Origin: Fomitopsis serialis
Taxonomy: Eukaryota > Basidiomycota > Agaricomycetes > Polyporales > Fomitopsidaceae
Assembly (NCBI RefSeq): GCF_022376445.1
Contig: NW_025954961.1
Location: 372,001 to 436,000, forward strand
Length of the DNA: 64,000 bases
Reading direction: 5' to 3'
A program made the position numbers and the translations under genes. Under the pieces are notes generated by a model that searched no databases, had not been told where the DNA came from, and worked only from the letters and a program-made list of their open reading frames with translations. The first letter of the stretch is position 1. Each line of letters begins with the position of its first letter. This document shows, piece after piece, positions 47,501-61,335 of this stretch.

Positions 47501-50500
47501 GTTGACTGAAGCAAACGTCTAATAGGTCGTGTTTTCGAGCGACATGGGCAAACCGATTGATGATCCAAGCTGTCTCGTGGTATCCCCGATATCCAAACGT
47601 CGGTGCGCTGCTACCGCTAGCTCCTGCCGCAGAGCCATTGTTGATCATAGGGATATACGTCTTGTTGATGGCGTTGAAAACATTCTGCCTCCAGGCAACG
47701 AGGTCGCTCCATATGCTGATATCATCGTATTGGTTAGGCAATCGCTCTCGCCATGCCTGGAGCACCATCTTGAGATCTGCAGATTTCCTTTCCAGAGTCT
47801 GCGGCACCGTGCCGGCGAGGGAGCCGAAGATTGACACTGCCTCTTGCAATTCTACAAACTGCTGGAAGTGTTGCAACAGTGGGACATGAGCGGCAGAGAG
47901 ATGCGGTGGCAAGTTCGTCCACTTCCGGAGCGACAGTTGCATGGCGTCTTCCATCATCCTCGTGAAGTCGGCGGTCTTGAAGTTGTCGGTACCGGATGTC
48001 CTCTCCAAGTAAATGAACGCCTCGAACACCCTGCGTCGTGGTGTTGCTACGTCGGGCAGGAGGTTGATCTGTTCTTCGAGCTGGCCCAATTGCTCTGAGT
48101 CCACCCAATCCTTGGTACGCCACGCGCTCTCGAGTATCAGTTCATGGTTGTTCTCTGCACGCGCCAGGTCATGGAGCACCTCCCATTGCTGCAGCTTCTC
48201 GGCTGCCAACATCCAGTGATCCTCCCATAGGCAGAATTCGGCCTCGGAAAACGGGATATTGCCAGTACGCGTCTTGCTCTGGGCTGTCTCGTATACACTA
48301 GAAGCCTGCTCCCACATACCGCATTGTTCATACGCTACGGCTATGTTCGTCTCCGGATACAATGCGTGACGACGCCACAAGCCGTAGAAGATATCTTCCT
48401 CGGCCAACTCCGCATACATCTCAGCGAGCGAGTCGTAGACTGTGTCGCGAACGACGGCCTCGTCCTCGCGTAGATGATCCAATGAGGAGGTCAGGTACTC
48501 CGCGGCGACATGCCAGGCACCGAATGTCTTCGCTAAATACTTCACCAGATGTGGCGGAAGGTTCATCGGTGGTGAACACGCTAGAACACCCTCTAGCAAC
48601 GTTTGGATGACATTCGGGCGTAGCTCGACTTGTTTGGCGTGGTAGTCTTTGCTTAACAAGGCGATGAAGTGATGCGTGATATCCGTCTGCTCGCGTCTGG
48701 ATAGACAAGCCCATGCCGACGGAAATAGGGAAACCCAGACGTCATGGACCTTCTGCGGATCGAGGTAGAGCAGGCGCTGCATGGGTCGAACCAGAGATGA
48801 AGCAGTCTCCGGGGCGAGAGGCGGAGAGGTGAATGACTCCTCCAGAGACCCTTTCCGATCAGGAACGATGGCGCAATCCGAGTCAACTGAGCCGAGGAGT
48901 AAGTGTAGCGCAAGGAACATCCAATTATGGTCGGCCAATGCCTCCCAACTCTGGACACCAATGATGTATGTCAGGCGACTGAATAGCGACCGAGGAATGC
49001 TGACGTCCATGAGGTCAATGAAGCGTTCCCGCAGAGATAGGTCCGTCGCTCGACAGCCCAGGAGAAAGGACTGCTCTAGTTTCGTGGTGAGATCTGTCCG
49101 TCGTAAGCTTGGCTCAGTGTAGATGTCGTAGATCAACTCGAGGTACATGTGGAAGAGGGACTCGGCTCGATCACCACGCAACTCGAACGCAGCCATCTTC
49201 TGAAGCAGGGTCGCTTTCTCTTTGGGGGTAGGGTACGGGTCTCGCTTGTTCATCGCCCACTCTCTCGCAATCTCGAGGACGGCCTTGCACAAGCTATGGC
49301 TCTTCGACTTTTCGGCACATGCAACCAAGGCGCTAAGCAACCACTTCCTCTGTTCTCCAAGATAGGCCACGGACGACTGCGAGATCTCCAGTATGTTCAT
49401 GATCAGGCGCACATTCTGCTCGAAGCCAGAAGTTGATTGGGAGGATTGGATGTGATCTCGAGCTAATCTGCTGAGGAGCTTCATCAGAGGTCCGGCGAAC
49501 GGTTCTATGCGTTCAGGCGTGAACTGAACGATCGACTTCAACATGAGCAAGATGCCTCGTAAGACAGGCGTAGTATTGGCCCGTAACTCCTCGGTGTTCC
49601 TCAAGTTCTCGCTGATAGAAGTGTAGACAAATGCGTGAAACTCGGGCATTTCCGACGGTTGTTCTTCATCTTCTTTGGGAACGGGGAAGAGGCGAATGAG
49701 GCGATCGTAGACGGCATGCAGCGAGTCCTGGAGATGGTTGTCCTCGCTGAGAAGTCCCTTGCGAACAAGCCTAGAGAGGATACCGGCGTTGGCCATGACC
49801 CATGCATCGTCCTTTTCCGCGGAGATGACTTGCAATACTTTTGCCGAACTCTGCGCTTGAGAAAGCATTGCCGGATCTCCCTTGACTTCGTTCTGTGAAG
49901 AGTTTTTAGACGAGATGAAGAAGGTTTGAGCAGAGCTACGTACCTGCTCAAGAGCACGAGAGAAAAAATGCAGTTTGAACGTCACATCACTCCACCCTCT
50001 GGGCCCCACGATCGACCGCAGGAGCTCGAGAGCTCGAGGCAAAATGGCAGCACGAGTCTGCGCATCATGTGCGATGGTGCACAGCCGTACGAGGTAGCTG
50101 ACTATGCTCTCACGCAAGGGCAAGGGAGTGATCCAAGTGCCTTCTTCAGCAGAGTCGGTATCCATCGCATCTTCAGTCGTGTATGTGCCCGGAGCAGAGT
50201 TTGTCGCCTGTTGCTCCCAATCAAAGACGACCTGCAGTATCTCCACCGACAAGGATCGACACTCGTAGAGAGTTCGGATGTCATGCGACCCCTGACCTAG
50301 GCCAAGCTTTGAAACGTAGTTGACGATGTGAGGTATGAATAGCGCCCTGACAGGATAGAATAGCGAACGTTGCCGGACAATGAGATGGTAGATGAGGGCG
50401 ACTTGCTGCCACCCTGCACCTTCTTCTGCGAGGAGTCGACGCGTAGTTCTCGCCCACTGTGGAAAAACGCCATCGAAGGTTTGCGATCGGAGCAGGACAG

Positions 50501-53500
50501 GTGCTATGATGTCGAGGGCTTGCCGCACAAGGGCCTTGGCTTCGATATGAGGTGGCTTCAGCAATCCTGTCCAGACACGAAGATGGAACTTTTGAGGTCC
50601 TTCGAAAGCCTCAAAGAAGCGGGCAGCGAGAAGGTACGCCGTCTGCTTGACGATGGCATCTTCGCTGGTGATATAATGCCATGCACATCGTATGATATCT
50701 TTCTTTGCGTCTTGTAGGTATTCCGGGTAGCGGTGTACCATGACGGTGGTCAGATGCAGTAACTCTATCTTGAAGATGTCGTCATCTTGCGCAAAGGCCG
50801 CGTCGTCGTTCATTGGTTGCCATATGTGCACATGTATCTTGTTGACGAGGCTTTCATCGAGTAGTCCCAGCTTTGTCGACGAGCGCGTAGCATGCACTAA
50901 CAGCGTCGGCGTAACCACGTATTGGATGAAATACACCTTCTGCGATTGTGGAACGGACTCGTCACGGAACCAGATGACGAAGCGAGTGAGCATATTCCGC
51001 CGGAATGCGAGATCGTCACTGAAGGCAACGTGTTGGTAAAAGAATTGAGTAACGCGGACGACGTCCCAGGGAAGGTTCCGCGAGAAGACGGACACCAAGG
51101 AGAACAGGAGGTCGATACGCGGCATCTGCTGCAGGGCCTGCATGAGGATCGATATCAGCAGAGAGTACCGTTGCCTGACGTCGCCGACGGCAGAGCCCAG
51201 CGGATCAATGTCCGTAGGCTCGATAGCCCACAAGGCTAGCATAACGTCCACGACGTACGCATTGGATGCCAACCACCCCGGGATCAGCTCCGCCAAGTCG
51301 CCACACACTAGCAGCCCAGGCAAGACCAAGCTGGGGTCTCGACTTTCGAAACAGACGGAGACGATGACTGAAGTTCGAGACGCAAGTTCTCGCAGCACGT
51401 TGGCCGCTAGCTTGGCTTGCAAGATGCTCCGAAGAGTGCGGACGTGCCGAGGAAAGTGGAGGTGGCGCATGAAGAAATCGACGGCCTCCACTGGGTAGCG
51501 ATCCAGGTACTTGGCGAGCGGCTCAGAAAATGGGCTCTGTCCAGAGAAATGCATCTGAGCTTCTGTCTGTACGATGGCGTTCACCAAGTTCTCGAGGAAG
51601 ATGTGCGCCGCTGACGGTAGTAGGTGGAAGATATTGGCCAATCTGACGAGTTTTGTGATGCCCTCATTCTCTACAAGCGGCAGTCTCGAAGATGCCTGCA
51701 GCATCTGAGGATCGGCGACGACACGGAAATGGTCGAGTAGCTTGTGACCGATTTCCACCTTGAAGTAGTTCGTGAGCAATTCGAGCAACCGTGCCAGACC
51801 CTCTAGCCCCGGTATAGATAGTCGCTTCGGATCCGCTAAATTCATCAAAATCGGCCGCAGTCCTGTCTGCAGAAGCTCCTTGGGCAGTCTGCTTTGGTGG
51901 GTTAGGACCATACGAAGACCCTCATGTGCGACCTCTTTGACCTCTGCATTCGGCGAGTAAAGCGATTTGAAGTACACTCCTGTGACCCTGAGCGAAGTCA
52001 TCAGCGGGCGCGGCGAGACCGTCGATGGGAAAGGTGAATTTACCTCTGGCGCGTCTGATGTTGCTTGGCAAAGAAATCCGTCAGCGGCATGGACGCAGTC
52101 AACAGCTTGATGCATGCTACTCGAAGCTTGATGATCTCCATGCTCATTTGTCTCGCGTTATTCCTCCCGACCAGAGCCAGGTCGTCGGCATCTGCCAGAG
52201 CCAAGGTCTCGTGAAGAAGACGAAGCAGCTCGTCATTCAGCTCGGGCAGGGGTGGTTGCAGGCTGATGCAGTACCTGACAGCCTCGATAATTCCGATCTG
52301 CATCTGGAACGGTAGGGCACGGAGGGGCTTGGTGTAGAGCTGGGACAAGAGTCGATCGCGATTGGACATGAAGAGTTCCGCCGGTCGTTTGTGGTAGAGC
52401 TCAGCTAGGAGCTCGACGCACTTCTGCGCCGCGGTACGAACTATGGCGCTGGAGCTAGCGAGTTCTGCCATAATGATGTTCATGAGGACCGCAAGCTTCA
52501 TCCTGGCCGAGGACCCTTCTTCACCCAATGGCGGGGACTCCGTGACTCCAACGCGGATGACTTCCAGCAGAACACCAACGACGTGTTCTACGTCACGAGG
52601 GAGATCATACTGCATATCCTTCAGGACACACAGAAGGACACGGATGAGATCAAGCTCGCGATCATTGACCCATTTAACTCCTAGTCCCGGAATGCGAGTC
52701 ATGATACGGATTCCGCTACAACCAGCGGCTCTCCGCACCCAGGCATCTTCTAGACAGAGTGCGCTGAAACGAGCGGCGACTTGGCTGAGAGTCGGCGCGA
52801 TGTCCTGCGTAGTCACGTCTGGCGAGTTCGACATGTCTACCAATTCATTGAGGAGAGCGGAGAGTAGCTCCTGGGCCTTCTGTGCTTCCACAGCATTGTC
52901 GCGGGCAAGTCCGTGAGGCATCGCGTCGAGGAAACATGTCAACTGCTGACTCGGATACCTTCTGAGGGCGGGATCCTTGGACGAATTTCGGCGCACTTCA
53001 GAGAAGACGATACATCTCGACACGTCCTGCAGCGTCTTCTCGGCCTGCTCCTTCAGACCTTCTATGTGGATCGCGTCATGAAGGCCCTCCAGACATGTCA
53101 GGAAAACTTGTTCCCTATCGCGACTCCTTATCCCCTGCAATTCCATCGGTGAATTGGCTGTCACGAAGGGGACCTGAGGAACTTACCTCATGGAGGAGCA
53201 GAGCAAGGCACGTCTCCAGATAGTTGTACGCATGCAGACGGTATGCAGTCCCGCCCCTCGCACTGACGAGAGTGGTTTGCGCTAAGGCAACGACAGGGCT
53301 GAGCTCGATGGCCTGCATGACCCCTCCAAACGATACTCGAGCCTTCGTCAAATCGGAGTGATGGAGGTAATCAAGCGAGGGCTCCTTGTCCAAAAGCCGT
53401 CGATTTCGCCCACCAAGTTTACCCAAAATACGAATGGTGGTATGAGAATGTTGGTGGTTCGCGGGAAGTGGCTTCAGTTGCTTGTGCAGCGCTTCCATCA

Positions 53501-56074
53501 GCTCTCGAAGGACCGTATTCAGAGTTGGGTCCAGGAAGTCCGGAGTGAGGTTGTCGATGCATAACTCCAAAGTGCGAAGGCCTTGGGATACCATCTCTAG
53601 TGTTCCCTGCAGCGCGAGAACGAGAGGACGCATTAAGTACGAGAGGTAAGGGAGGAGGTGCGTGAGGCGTAATGGGACAGTGAGGCACAGTTCTGCGACA
53701 AGATCGCGAGTGGAGCCCTCGGATATGAGCAGCTGACGGTTCAGGCATTCCAACATCTCGGGAAGTAGAGGCAGGACCTCTTTGTAGAGTAGCTCGAATC
53801 TGCCTCCTCCTCCACCGATGGCTCGAAAGAGAAGCCTGAGGAGTAGGAAATAGTTCGTGGGCTTCGCGGCCTTCGCGGCTAGCGGGAAGCAGTCCATAAT
53901 CAGCTTGCCCAGATGGGAAGCCAGGATGGGTTCGTTAGCCGTAGGGAAGAGCCCGACAGCACCGAAGGTTAACTTGAACATGCGGATGACGACGGCGGCG
54001 GTCTTGTCATCATGGTCGCCGAGCTCGGGTAGGTGATTGACGAGAAATCGAAGCACGATTGCGACGAGTGTTGGAGAACTCGACTCCCTGCTGAAAAGTA
54101 CTTGCGCCAGGTGCATCAGGACTGGATGTTTCTCGGTATATGCGAAGAAAAACTCGATTTTCTGAGTCCAAACTTCTTGAAAGACGTGCAGGTTGACCTC
54201 GATCAGGCCATTTCCTAGCCATTCTAAGGCCTCATGAGCTTCTCGAGGCTCGCCGTCGAAAGCTGCAACACAGCGGATAGAGCTATCGAACAGGCGCGAG
54301 ACAATGGTACCGTCTGGGACAGGTGCGTCACTTTCTTCAGAGCAGCCAACATGGCACGAAATCCAGGCATCAACGTTCGAACAAGCTGACGATGTCCTAT
54401 GTGAATGATCCCGTTCATGAATGTCTTCATAATCTTCTACAGGATTATAACTCACCGATAAGAGCGTCGCTTGTCTTTTCGACAGCGTACATAGCACCGC
54501 CAACGGGTCTTGCCTTCTCGATGGTCGTATAGTCCACGGCACCTTCGTCGTCCTTCCCTTTCTCCGTCTTGCTCAGGTTGGCTATCTTGTTCGCCAGATA
54601 TGCTTGAACATCCGCAATGCTGCTCATTTTGTCCACTGTCGCATCCAGCACGGACCGGATGGTTCGCGCGGCATTCGGCTGAGTGTCCTTCATGACGATT
54701 TGGTCTATGAGCCCGAAGATGACCTTGGCGCACAGATGATGCAAAGCATCAGGAAGGCGAGGATCTAGCAAGTGGCGCAGGAAGAGCTGGCAGACGTTCG
54801 TGAGCTGTGCTGGGGTCATGTCCGTTCGGAGGTGGTGGGCAAGGTCGCCTGCACACGCGAAGGCGTTCTGCCTACAATAGCCACGCATTGAGACTTCCAT
54901 GCAAGCTGTATTGATGTGAGGGACCCGTACCTAATGGCTTCTCTGCAGCCCACACCTGTACCCCAAAGTACTCGATCATCGAATATTTTATCGATATAGG
55001 GGATTATAGCCCGGCGGTAGTGAGTGCTCAGCAGATGTCGAAATACGACCATCAAATCCTGTTTGCGTTCATGAATTACTGAAAATAATCGTTGCACGAA
55101 GTATGCGTACTCGTCGTGCAGCAATTGCCATTGGAGGACAATCTTGGAGTAGGCGAACGCAGGTGATAGCCAAGGTATCTCCCTCTGCGCCGAACTGTTC
55201 TGTTCCTCCGCGATACATGAATGCCAGGCATGAAAGCAACTTGATTTGCGAAGACGTGAAGTCGGCGTAAACAGTCGGACTTTTGAAGCCAGGTGCCATT
55301 CCCGCCCAGTGACCACCCATGGCTTCGTGATCCTCCTTGGCCTTTCGTTGGACAGGCGCTTCGACCATCAAGACAGAGACGTTCAGAGGAAGAAGCGCCT
55401 GTAGCGCAGGGAGGACCATTTGTCTGTACGTCTGAGTGAGGGAGACAGTCGCCATGGCGTACTCTCCCAGGACTTTGAAGCTACGCTGAGCAGGAAGTGC
55501 TACATTGGGATCCGCGACAGCAGACTCCTCCGATAGTGTTTCGTCGACTAATCCCTGGATGTTGCGGAGGACCTCTGCGTATAGGTCCAAGTACTCTTTG
55601 AGCAATTCATCGGTGAGTACCCTGTAGGAGCGCACGATGTCGCCGATGATTTTGCAGCAAACGCTGCCATTCTCCTCGTTGTCGGTACGCAGCAGATAGA
55701 GCATGCCGGAGAAGAGAGGACCGGCTTGAGGCTTCACTCCCTCGTTCGAAGGTAAGCGGTGAATTATGTCCAGCAGGCAACGCCTGAACTGAAACTCGAC
55801 TGAGTCCTTGTTGTAAGCAACCTCTCCGGACCTGAGGATGTCCAAGAGGATCGGAACCATATGAGGGATGACGCGAGCTGCCTCGGCTTCCCGCACTACG
55901 TCTATCATCTCTCGCAGCTCATAGGCAACATTGAGTTTCGTCTTCAAGTCTGAAGCGGGGTCAGTGTGATTTCAGGACAATGTGTACAGGCAACTTACCT
56001 GTCCCAGGATCAGCCACACGAGCCGCCCGCATCTCCAGGTCGGCGGCCGTGGTCAGAGTCGGCGTGCCGTCCAT
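44518..56074 (-). CDS. tra1: Tra1/TRRAP, PIKK-family scaffold of SAGA and NuA4
   Basis: Tra1 is the activator-binding pseudokinase scaffold shared by SAGA and NuA4. The gene covers 11.6 kb with few introns; one exon alone (52115-46875 open) codes for some 1,700 residues. It starts MDGTPTLTTAADLEMRAAR at 56074, with an intron after DPGTG. Early HEAT-repeat blocks are YELREMIDVVREAEAARV and FQFRRCLLDIIHRLP. The FAT region includes WEDHWMLAAEKLQQWE and AFGQAIQLDMMQAKGWAAWGRHQD. Near the end are EFQYGKWDEIEVPGQYTE, FGPTFENCRTHGYSWKRFT and RNLHFHLPVAVPCSSNLRLLQ, then the FATC end NLARMPETYLPWF. In yeast the terminal Phe matters for function. The expected PIKK HRD-type catalytic residues are not seen, fitting a pseudokinase. 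One base is missing near 54330. Confidence 0.95.
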
Positions 56075-56809
56075 GGTGAACGGGGACACCAATAGAATAG
56101 TTCAATGTAATTGCTGATTGATTTCCAGTACAGACAAGAAGCGAAGACAGAGGCGGAGGTCAGTGGCACTAGCGGAGCGGGGGGGAGGACAAGCGCGTCG
56201 AAGGCGCGAAACCCTGAAAGTCGCGGGTCACGCGTTTATCACGTGCCTGAAGCCACTTGGTAATGTCTGACTCCGAATCAAAAGTCCGAAACGAGTGGGT
56301 CTGTCGGAGTGTGAAGCAAAATTAAGTTGCGCCACAAGTACGTACTGAGATGGCACTTACGACCGATACTTACAGCTGTACTGCCTGTCAACCGCTCGTC
56401 CCCAACAATTATGAGCCCATGCTTATTCCCAGTATGTGGTAGTGCGATGCTGGGCCTCTATATGTATACGTTGCCTGCCGACTTCCTGTTGTTTGCGGCC
56501 CAGTTGCAGTGATGCGGCTTGGATGCGGCTGCGCAAAAAGGCGCCCAGACACAGCCAAGGCTGCTCTGGAATGCAGAGCGCTATTGATTCCAGTGTTGCC
56601 CTCGTTGCTGGTCAACGCACTTGCGGTAGGGCTTTCTGAACTCACCTCCCTTCAGGGTCTTGTTCGTTCACGTCTCGGTCCGCGTTGTTCGCTGGTGCTA
56701 CGGACAGCTGGGCTGTTACAATTCTCTTCGTTCACACTTTGGCTATAGCTAGTCAGGCTGGTCCTGGCATACCGGAGACGCGAGCTGCAAATCCTCTCAG
56801 GAGTCTCAC
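56075..56809. other. Divergent promoter region of tra1 and the seven-TM gene
   Basis: 735 bp with no supported coding sequence. A G run near 56178-56184 lies about 105-110 bp upstream of the tra1 start codon. No TATA element is placed convincingly. Confidence 0.4.
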
Positions 56810-59451
56810 ATGCCTGTCACAGCCATAGACGGGCAGGTCAGTATCCAAGACCCTCGCAACCCAGTTCTCCAGGAGGTTCTCAACCATCCCGACTAGTGAG
56901 TCTCGGTTCTGCTTCCCGTCCATACCTCCTAAAAGCAGCTCCTTAGCCGGGTTGTTGCCTCGTTCTTGCTCGGATGGGTTCTCGTCAGTAGCGCATACTG
57001 CGCTTTCAGCTCAAAGCTCATTCGCGAACTTGCGTGCCGGGGTGCCCGGTTGTGCATGGGCAAGAGGGCGAAGAAACCTGTCAAGGATATCGAAGCCGCA
57101 GGGAGCTCGGAGGATGAGAATGAGAAGTGTTCCACGACGCGTGTAGCTACTCAGCAGGAGGCCGACGACAATGCCTCTTTGTTCATTCTGAACTTATGTT
57201 TTGCTCTCGCCGCACTAGCCAGCTTCTGCTCGTTGCTGAATTTAGGAGGTCAAAAGGGGAATTCCGTAGCCTGCAGTAAGTCAACGCACGCCTTCTGTAG
57301 CCGGACACTGAACTCGAGCTATCTTTAGCTGTCGTCGTCGCTTGGAGCAGCATGGCATCGCAGTCTGTGCGCATCGTCGGGCTATTAATGCTGACTTGGA
57401 GACTGCGACGCTTTGGGATGAAGCGACTGGAGACATATGCGCTCTGGTTCGGTCTGCTCGTTGTACTAGGTACAATTGAATGCAGTTTGCCTCACTTCAC
57501 GAAACTCATACCATTCGTAGGCCTCGTTTTCGCCTTGAATGCCACAGGCACCGGTGCTATAAGGTGTGCTTAGACTAGGGCTGAGATCGAACACATATTG
57601 ACGCGCCTGAAATCAGCGTCATTGGGCCATCTGGTGTCGGGATATGCTATAGGCAATAGTACGTCTACCGATAGTTTTTCTACTACGTATGTCGTAGTGA
57701 CTCACAGATCAGCTTCTGGCCTGTGGCGCTTTCCTTGTCCGGCGTCGTTATTTTCCTCGAGGTTTACGTCGCAGTGCGGGTTTTTGTCTTGGGGACCACA
57801 CACGTCACCACCAGAAAGAGTCTCCTGCGCAGACTCTTCAACATGGAGGTGGCAAGACCCATGTCCTTGTTCGCCCTGGATGTGGCTACAGTCGTTCAGG
57901 GTGCAATGTGGGTTGATTCGCTCGCTCAATTCATTCCTTTCAGCCTAGCATCTTTGCTTGTTATCGGTCAGTGGGTCGTTTTATGGGTTGGAAGCCCTCT
58001 GATCATGTTAAGCAGGTGTATTCAATTACACGGGGGCCCGAGAAGGTGTCTCTTTCGACGAGTTCCCTCACCCTCGTAGGATTAGCTTGGTGACCGATGA
58101 GCAGAGGTTCTCCGCGCAGCGGCCCAACTCCCTCCTGGAGCCAAGTCCGTTCCTCTTGCAGTTCATGGAGCGACCCATGTCTCCCGATTCCAATGTGAAC
58201 ACTGTTCCCGTGCGGCCAGTGTCCACTCGAGGTCATATAGATGAGCAAGATGGCGACCTAGTCTTGCACATTAGTGCTGCTAGCCTGGACGATCAAGACA
58301 CGGCGGATGTTGAACCACCACACAGTGCTCCTGCCAACCTGACTGAAATGCCCAGTGCACCGTTCTCTGGCTCGCGTCACATCCTACCCTTCCAAGTACA
58401 GTATGTCGAACGACTCGAACGCGAAGCTGCCGCCATTCCCACTGGACCTTTACCACCGCGGCGTGACCGCCCGAAGGTCTTCGTCGTCATCGACGAGGAC
58501 GACCAGGGGCTATCCCCAGGGGCCCGTCGTTCTCGTGCCAGTATCATAGGTTCAGACATCATACGCACGACGCCAACCACTCCTCATAATAAACGCAAAT
58601 TGTCCTTCCTGTGGTCACCAGAATCGTCGGTCCCTTCGGGTTATCCCTACGCTTCACCACGCAACTCCCATTCGACTGCTCGCACCCAGATGACAGCGTT
58701 TTCGGCGTACCCGCACGTTGAGCGTTCACCCACAGTCCACTCGGAGCACACGGACCAGCATCTCGGTCGCCAGGACAGTTACCTCTCTCCCGAGGAGCCC
58801 TCTCGACGGTTTTCTTGGCGAACTGCATCCCGTCATCAGTCAGTGATGTCGTCGCGCACGTCGCCGCGGGACGAGTTACCCACAGTCATGGAGGGTTCTT
58901 CAACGTTCCGCACCTCATCTGTCCCTTCACGCCCCGCCAGCCGTGTGCAGAGTAGGAGGCTCACCTTCGGCCAACCAATCAAGCCTCCATCGCGCAGATC
59001 AACGAGTATTACCGCTCGAAACCCTGTCTCACCCCAAGCGTTACCCCGCCTGTCATCTTATCCGTCGTTGCGAGAGGCCATATCGTCACTTTTGTCGCCG
59101 GAGATCCCTCCTGTGCCTCCTATGCCCAGCCCCTTAACGAGCCCAAGTACCGGACTAGGACTCCCGGAGGTCGCGAATCTCAGTGGAATGAGTAATGTCA
59201 GAGGGCCTCTGCTACCCCCGCTTGCTATAACCTCTCCATCTACAAGTCCGCATGCTGCGCAAGCGGAGGAGAATACGAGCGCATCGCAGGAAACGAGCAA
59301 TGATGCTAGTTCGTCTCTGTATGAGGTTCTTGTACCAGCTTACCACACTCCCTACTGTAGTAGTACTTGCCTGGTGCGATGTAATACTGTATACTGTAAC
59401 CGATTCGACACCCAGCGCATTGCGCAAGGCTTGCAGCCGCTATGGATGTGA
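56810..59451 (+). CDS. Seven-TM membrane protein with long disordered C-terminal tail; unknown function
   Basis: The short N-terminus (MPVTAIDGQVSIQDPRNPVL) has no signal peptide. Hydrophobic segments follow over several exons: VVASFLLGWVLVSSAYCAF; LFILNLCFALAALASFCSLL; VVVAWSSMASQSVRIVGLLML; YALWFGLLVVLGTIECSL; LIPFVGLVFALNATGTGAI; FWPVALSLSGVVIFLEVYVAV; LDVATVVQGAMWVDSLAQFIPFSL with LASLLVI. The loop after segment 1 is basic (cytosolic by the positive-inside rule), which puts the N-terminus outside. An intron at 57967-58015 leads to VFNYTGAREG and the tail. The tail of about 470 residues is Ser/Pro-rich with many SP/TP sites and Arg-rich patches. This topology resembles a receptor of GPCR type, but I recognise no known class. 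The exon around 57570-57700 is uncertain. Confidence 0.65.
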
Positions 59452-59609
59452 GTGGTGAGCCTGACACGATGTTCAGCCCGCAGCGAGGGCAGGGTGTGCG
59501 CCGGTCCACGCCGCAGCTGAAGCGATGACGCTTGTATTTGAGCGGCAGCCGCGTCCATTGTCTCGCACACTCATCTCCGGACTCGCCTTCCGCCACGCTC
59601 ACGCCCACC

Positions 59610-60948
59610 ATGGCGTCCGCTGAGCTGCTAGCCCAGATCCAGTCCGGTAAGAGACTTAAGAAAGCCGTCACGAATGACCGCAGCGCACCCTCCATCGAAC
59701 CTCCCAAGGGAGGCGGCGCAGGAGGAAGGTCGGGAGGAGTGGGTGGCTTGGGAGGGGCCCCAGCCATCTCACCGTCGCCGTCTGCGTCGGGAGGGCCGCC
59801 CCAATTAGGCTCACTGTTCGCGGGAGGGATGCCGAAGCTGAAGCCTGCTGGGCAAGCGAGTGCAGGTGCGCACCGGACTGTGCACCACCTTGATTTGTGC
59901 TGATCACGGCTCCTTCATACAGCAAAACCTCCAACACTAGGTAAACCACCCTCTGTTCCTAATCGCTCTGCTGCACCGCCGGCGCCGCCAGCCCTCCAGC
60001 ACGGTCGAGTCCCGCTCCTCCTCCACCCAACAGACCTAGCCCCGCGAGACCTGCAGCACCGCCTCCTCCAGCTCCCAGCGCACCTACACCTCCGAGTAGA
60101 CCAGCACCAAGTCTGCCATCTCGATCAGTACCTGCACCACCTACCGGTCCCCCTGCGCCTCCACGGAGAGCTCCTCCTACGGTCAACGGTTCATCGCTCG
60201 CCCCTCCCTTGCCTTCTCGCACCGCGTCTGTGGCCTCTACGCGTTCAGTGCCCGATATCCCACCGCGTCCATCCTCCGCCGCGCCACATTCCCTGCGCGG
60301 AAGGTACCGCCAACGCCTCATACACCCGGCAGGGCACCCCCACCTCCACCCGCGAGGCCATCCAGTCTGAAGCCAGATGGACCAGGACGTGTTCCCCCTC
60401 CGCCTCCAGCACGGAGACCCGTGAGTATGGCCGCACCTCCTGCACCTCCTCCGAGATCGCGTGCAGTCTCCGACGAAGGATCGCGTGTACTCGCTCACCA
60501 CCGCACGCCCCTCCTCGAGCGCCCCCAGGTCCTCCGCCGCCTCCGCCAGGCCCTTCTCCTGCAACGCGGCAGTCACTTGCGCCTCCTCCTCCCCCGCCTG
60601 GTCCATCTCCGCCCGATCGAGGACCGTGTCAACGCCCAGCGCGCCACCTTCGGCACCTCCTAGCAGAGTACCGTCTGCGCTGTCCAGCGCACTGACTGCT
60701 GCATCGCCTGCGTCGCCCGCAGTGACTGTGAATGGTAATGGCCGCCGCAGGAGTGAGTACACTACCTCCCTCTACTTAGTGATGTCTATCCTGATCGTGC
60801 TTTGGCAGTACCTTCTCCGCCCCCGCTTGCGGGCTCGCATACCTTCCCTGTGACAGGTTTCCCGCCACCGCGGCCGTTCAACCCGAGCTCTAAACGCTAC
60901 GGAGGCGGGCGACAGAGAGGCAGTGATTTCGATTTGAGTCTACTGTGA
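59610..60948 (+). CDS. vrp1: Verprolin/WIP-type actin-regulating protein
   Basis: Verprolin binds actin and the WASP homologue Las17 at endocytic sites. The start holds a WH2 actin-binding motif (ELLAQIQSGKRLKKAVTND). A Gly-rich stretch and then long Pro-rich runs follow (PAPPPPNRPSPARPAAPPPP, PGRVPPPPPARRP), the usual SH3/profilin ligands. The C-terminus, in frame at 60861-60948, reads FPPPRPFNPSSKRYGGGRQRG then SDFDLSLL, matching the WASP-binding end of the family. An intron near 59865-59930 joins exon 1 to AKPPTLGKPPSVPNRS. Three or more frame changes occur in the Pro-rich part (near 60000, 60300, 60480), where C runs are dense, so the middle is only approximate. Confidence 0.82.
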
Positions 60949-61335
60949 TGATTATTCTTTTACCGTACGGGGAGCGTCGTTTACACACATTCCGTTCATG
61001 ATGCCGAGGATACCTGGACATGTCGTGCAAAATCTGAGTGCATGTGGTCCATATGCGCTGCGATATTCATCCAACTATGTGACTCGAGGTTTCAAAATGG
61101 CAGATGCATCGGACACAACAGTGTTCTCAAGTAGCGCGCGTACATATCAGCCTGCGTTATGTACAGGGTGCGGTGCAACGTAGCAACGATTTCATTTCGA
61201 TGCGGAGGAGGAGCATCCGAACAGCTGCATTTTCATCTGGACAGAACATGGCTGTGGCTGCTGCGTGCTGATTCAGACAGTCAGTGCATGAGCCGGGTTT
61301 GGTTCGGTGACAAGGTGGCTTGTCTCGTCCTCCGG

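Noticed and set aside
59959..60762. 267-codon minus-strand frame, Gly/Ala/Arg-rich
   Set aside because: It is antisense to the Pro-rich part of verprolin; Pro codons read backwards give Gly/Arg. The WH2 motif and C-terminal end fix the plus strand.
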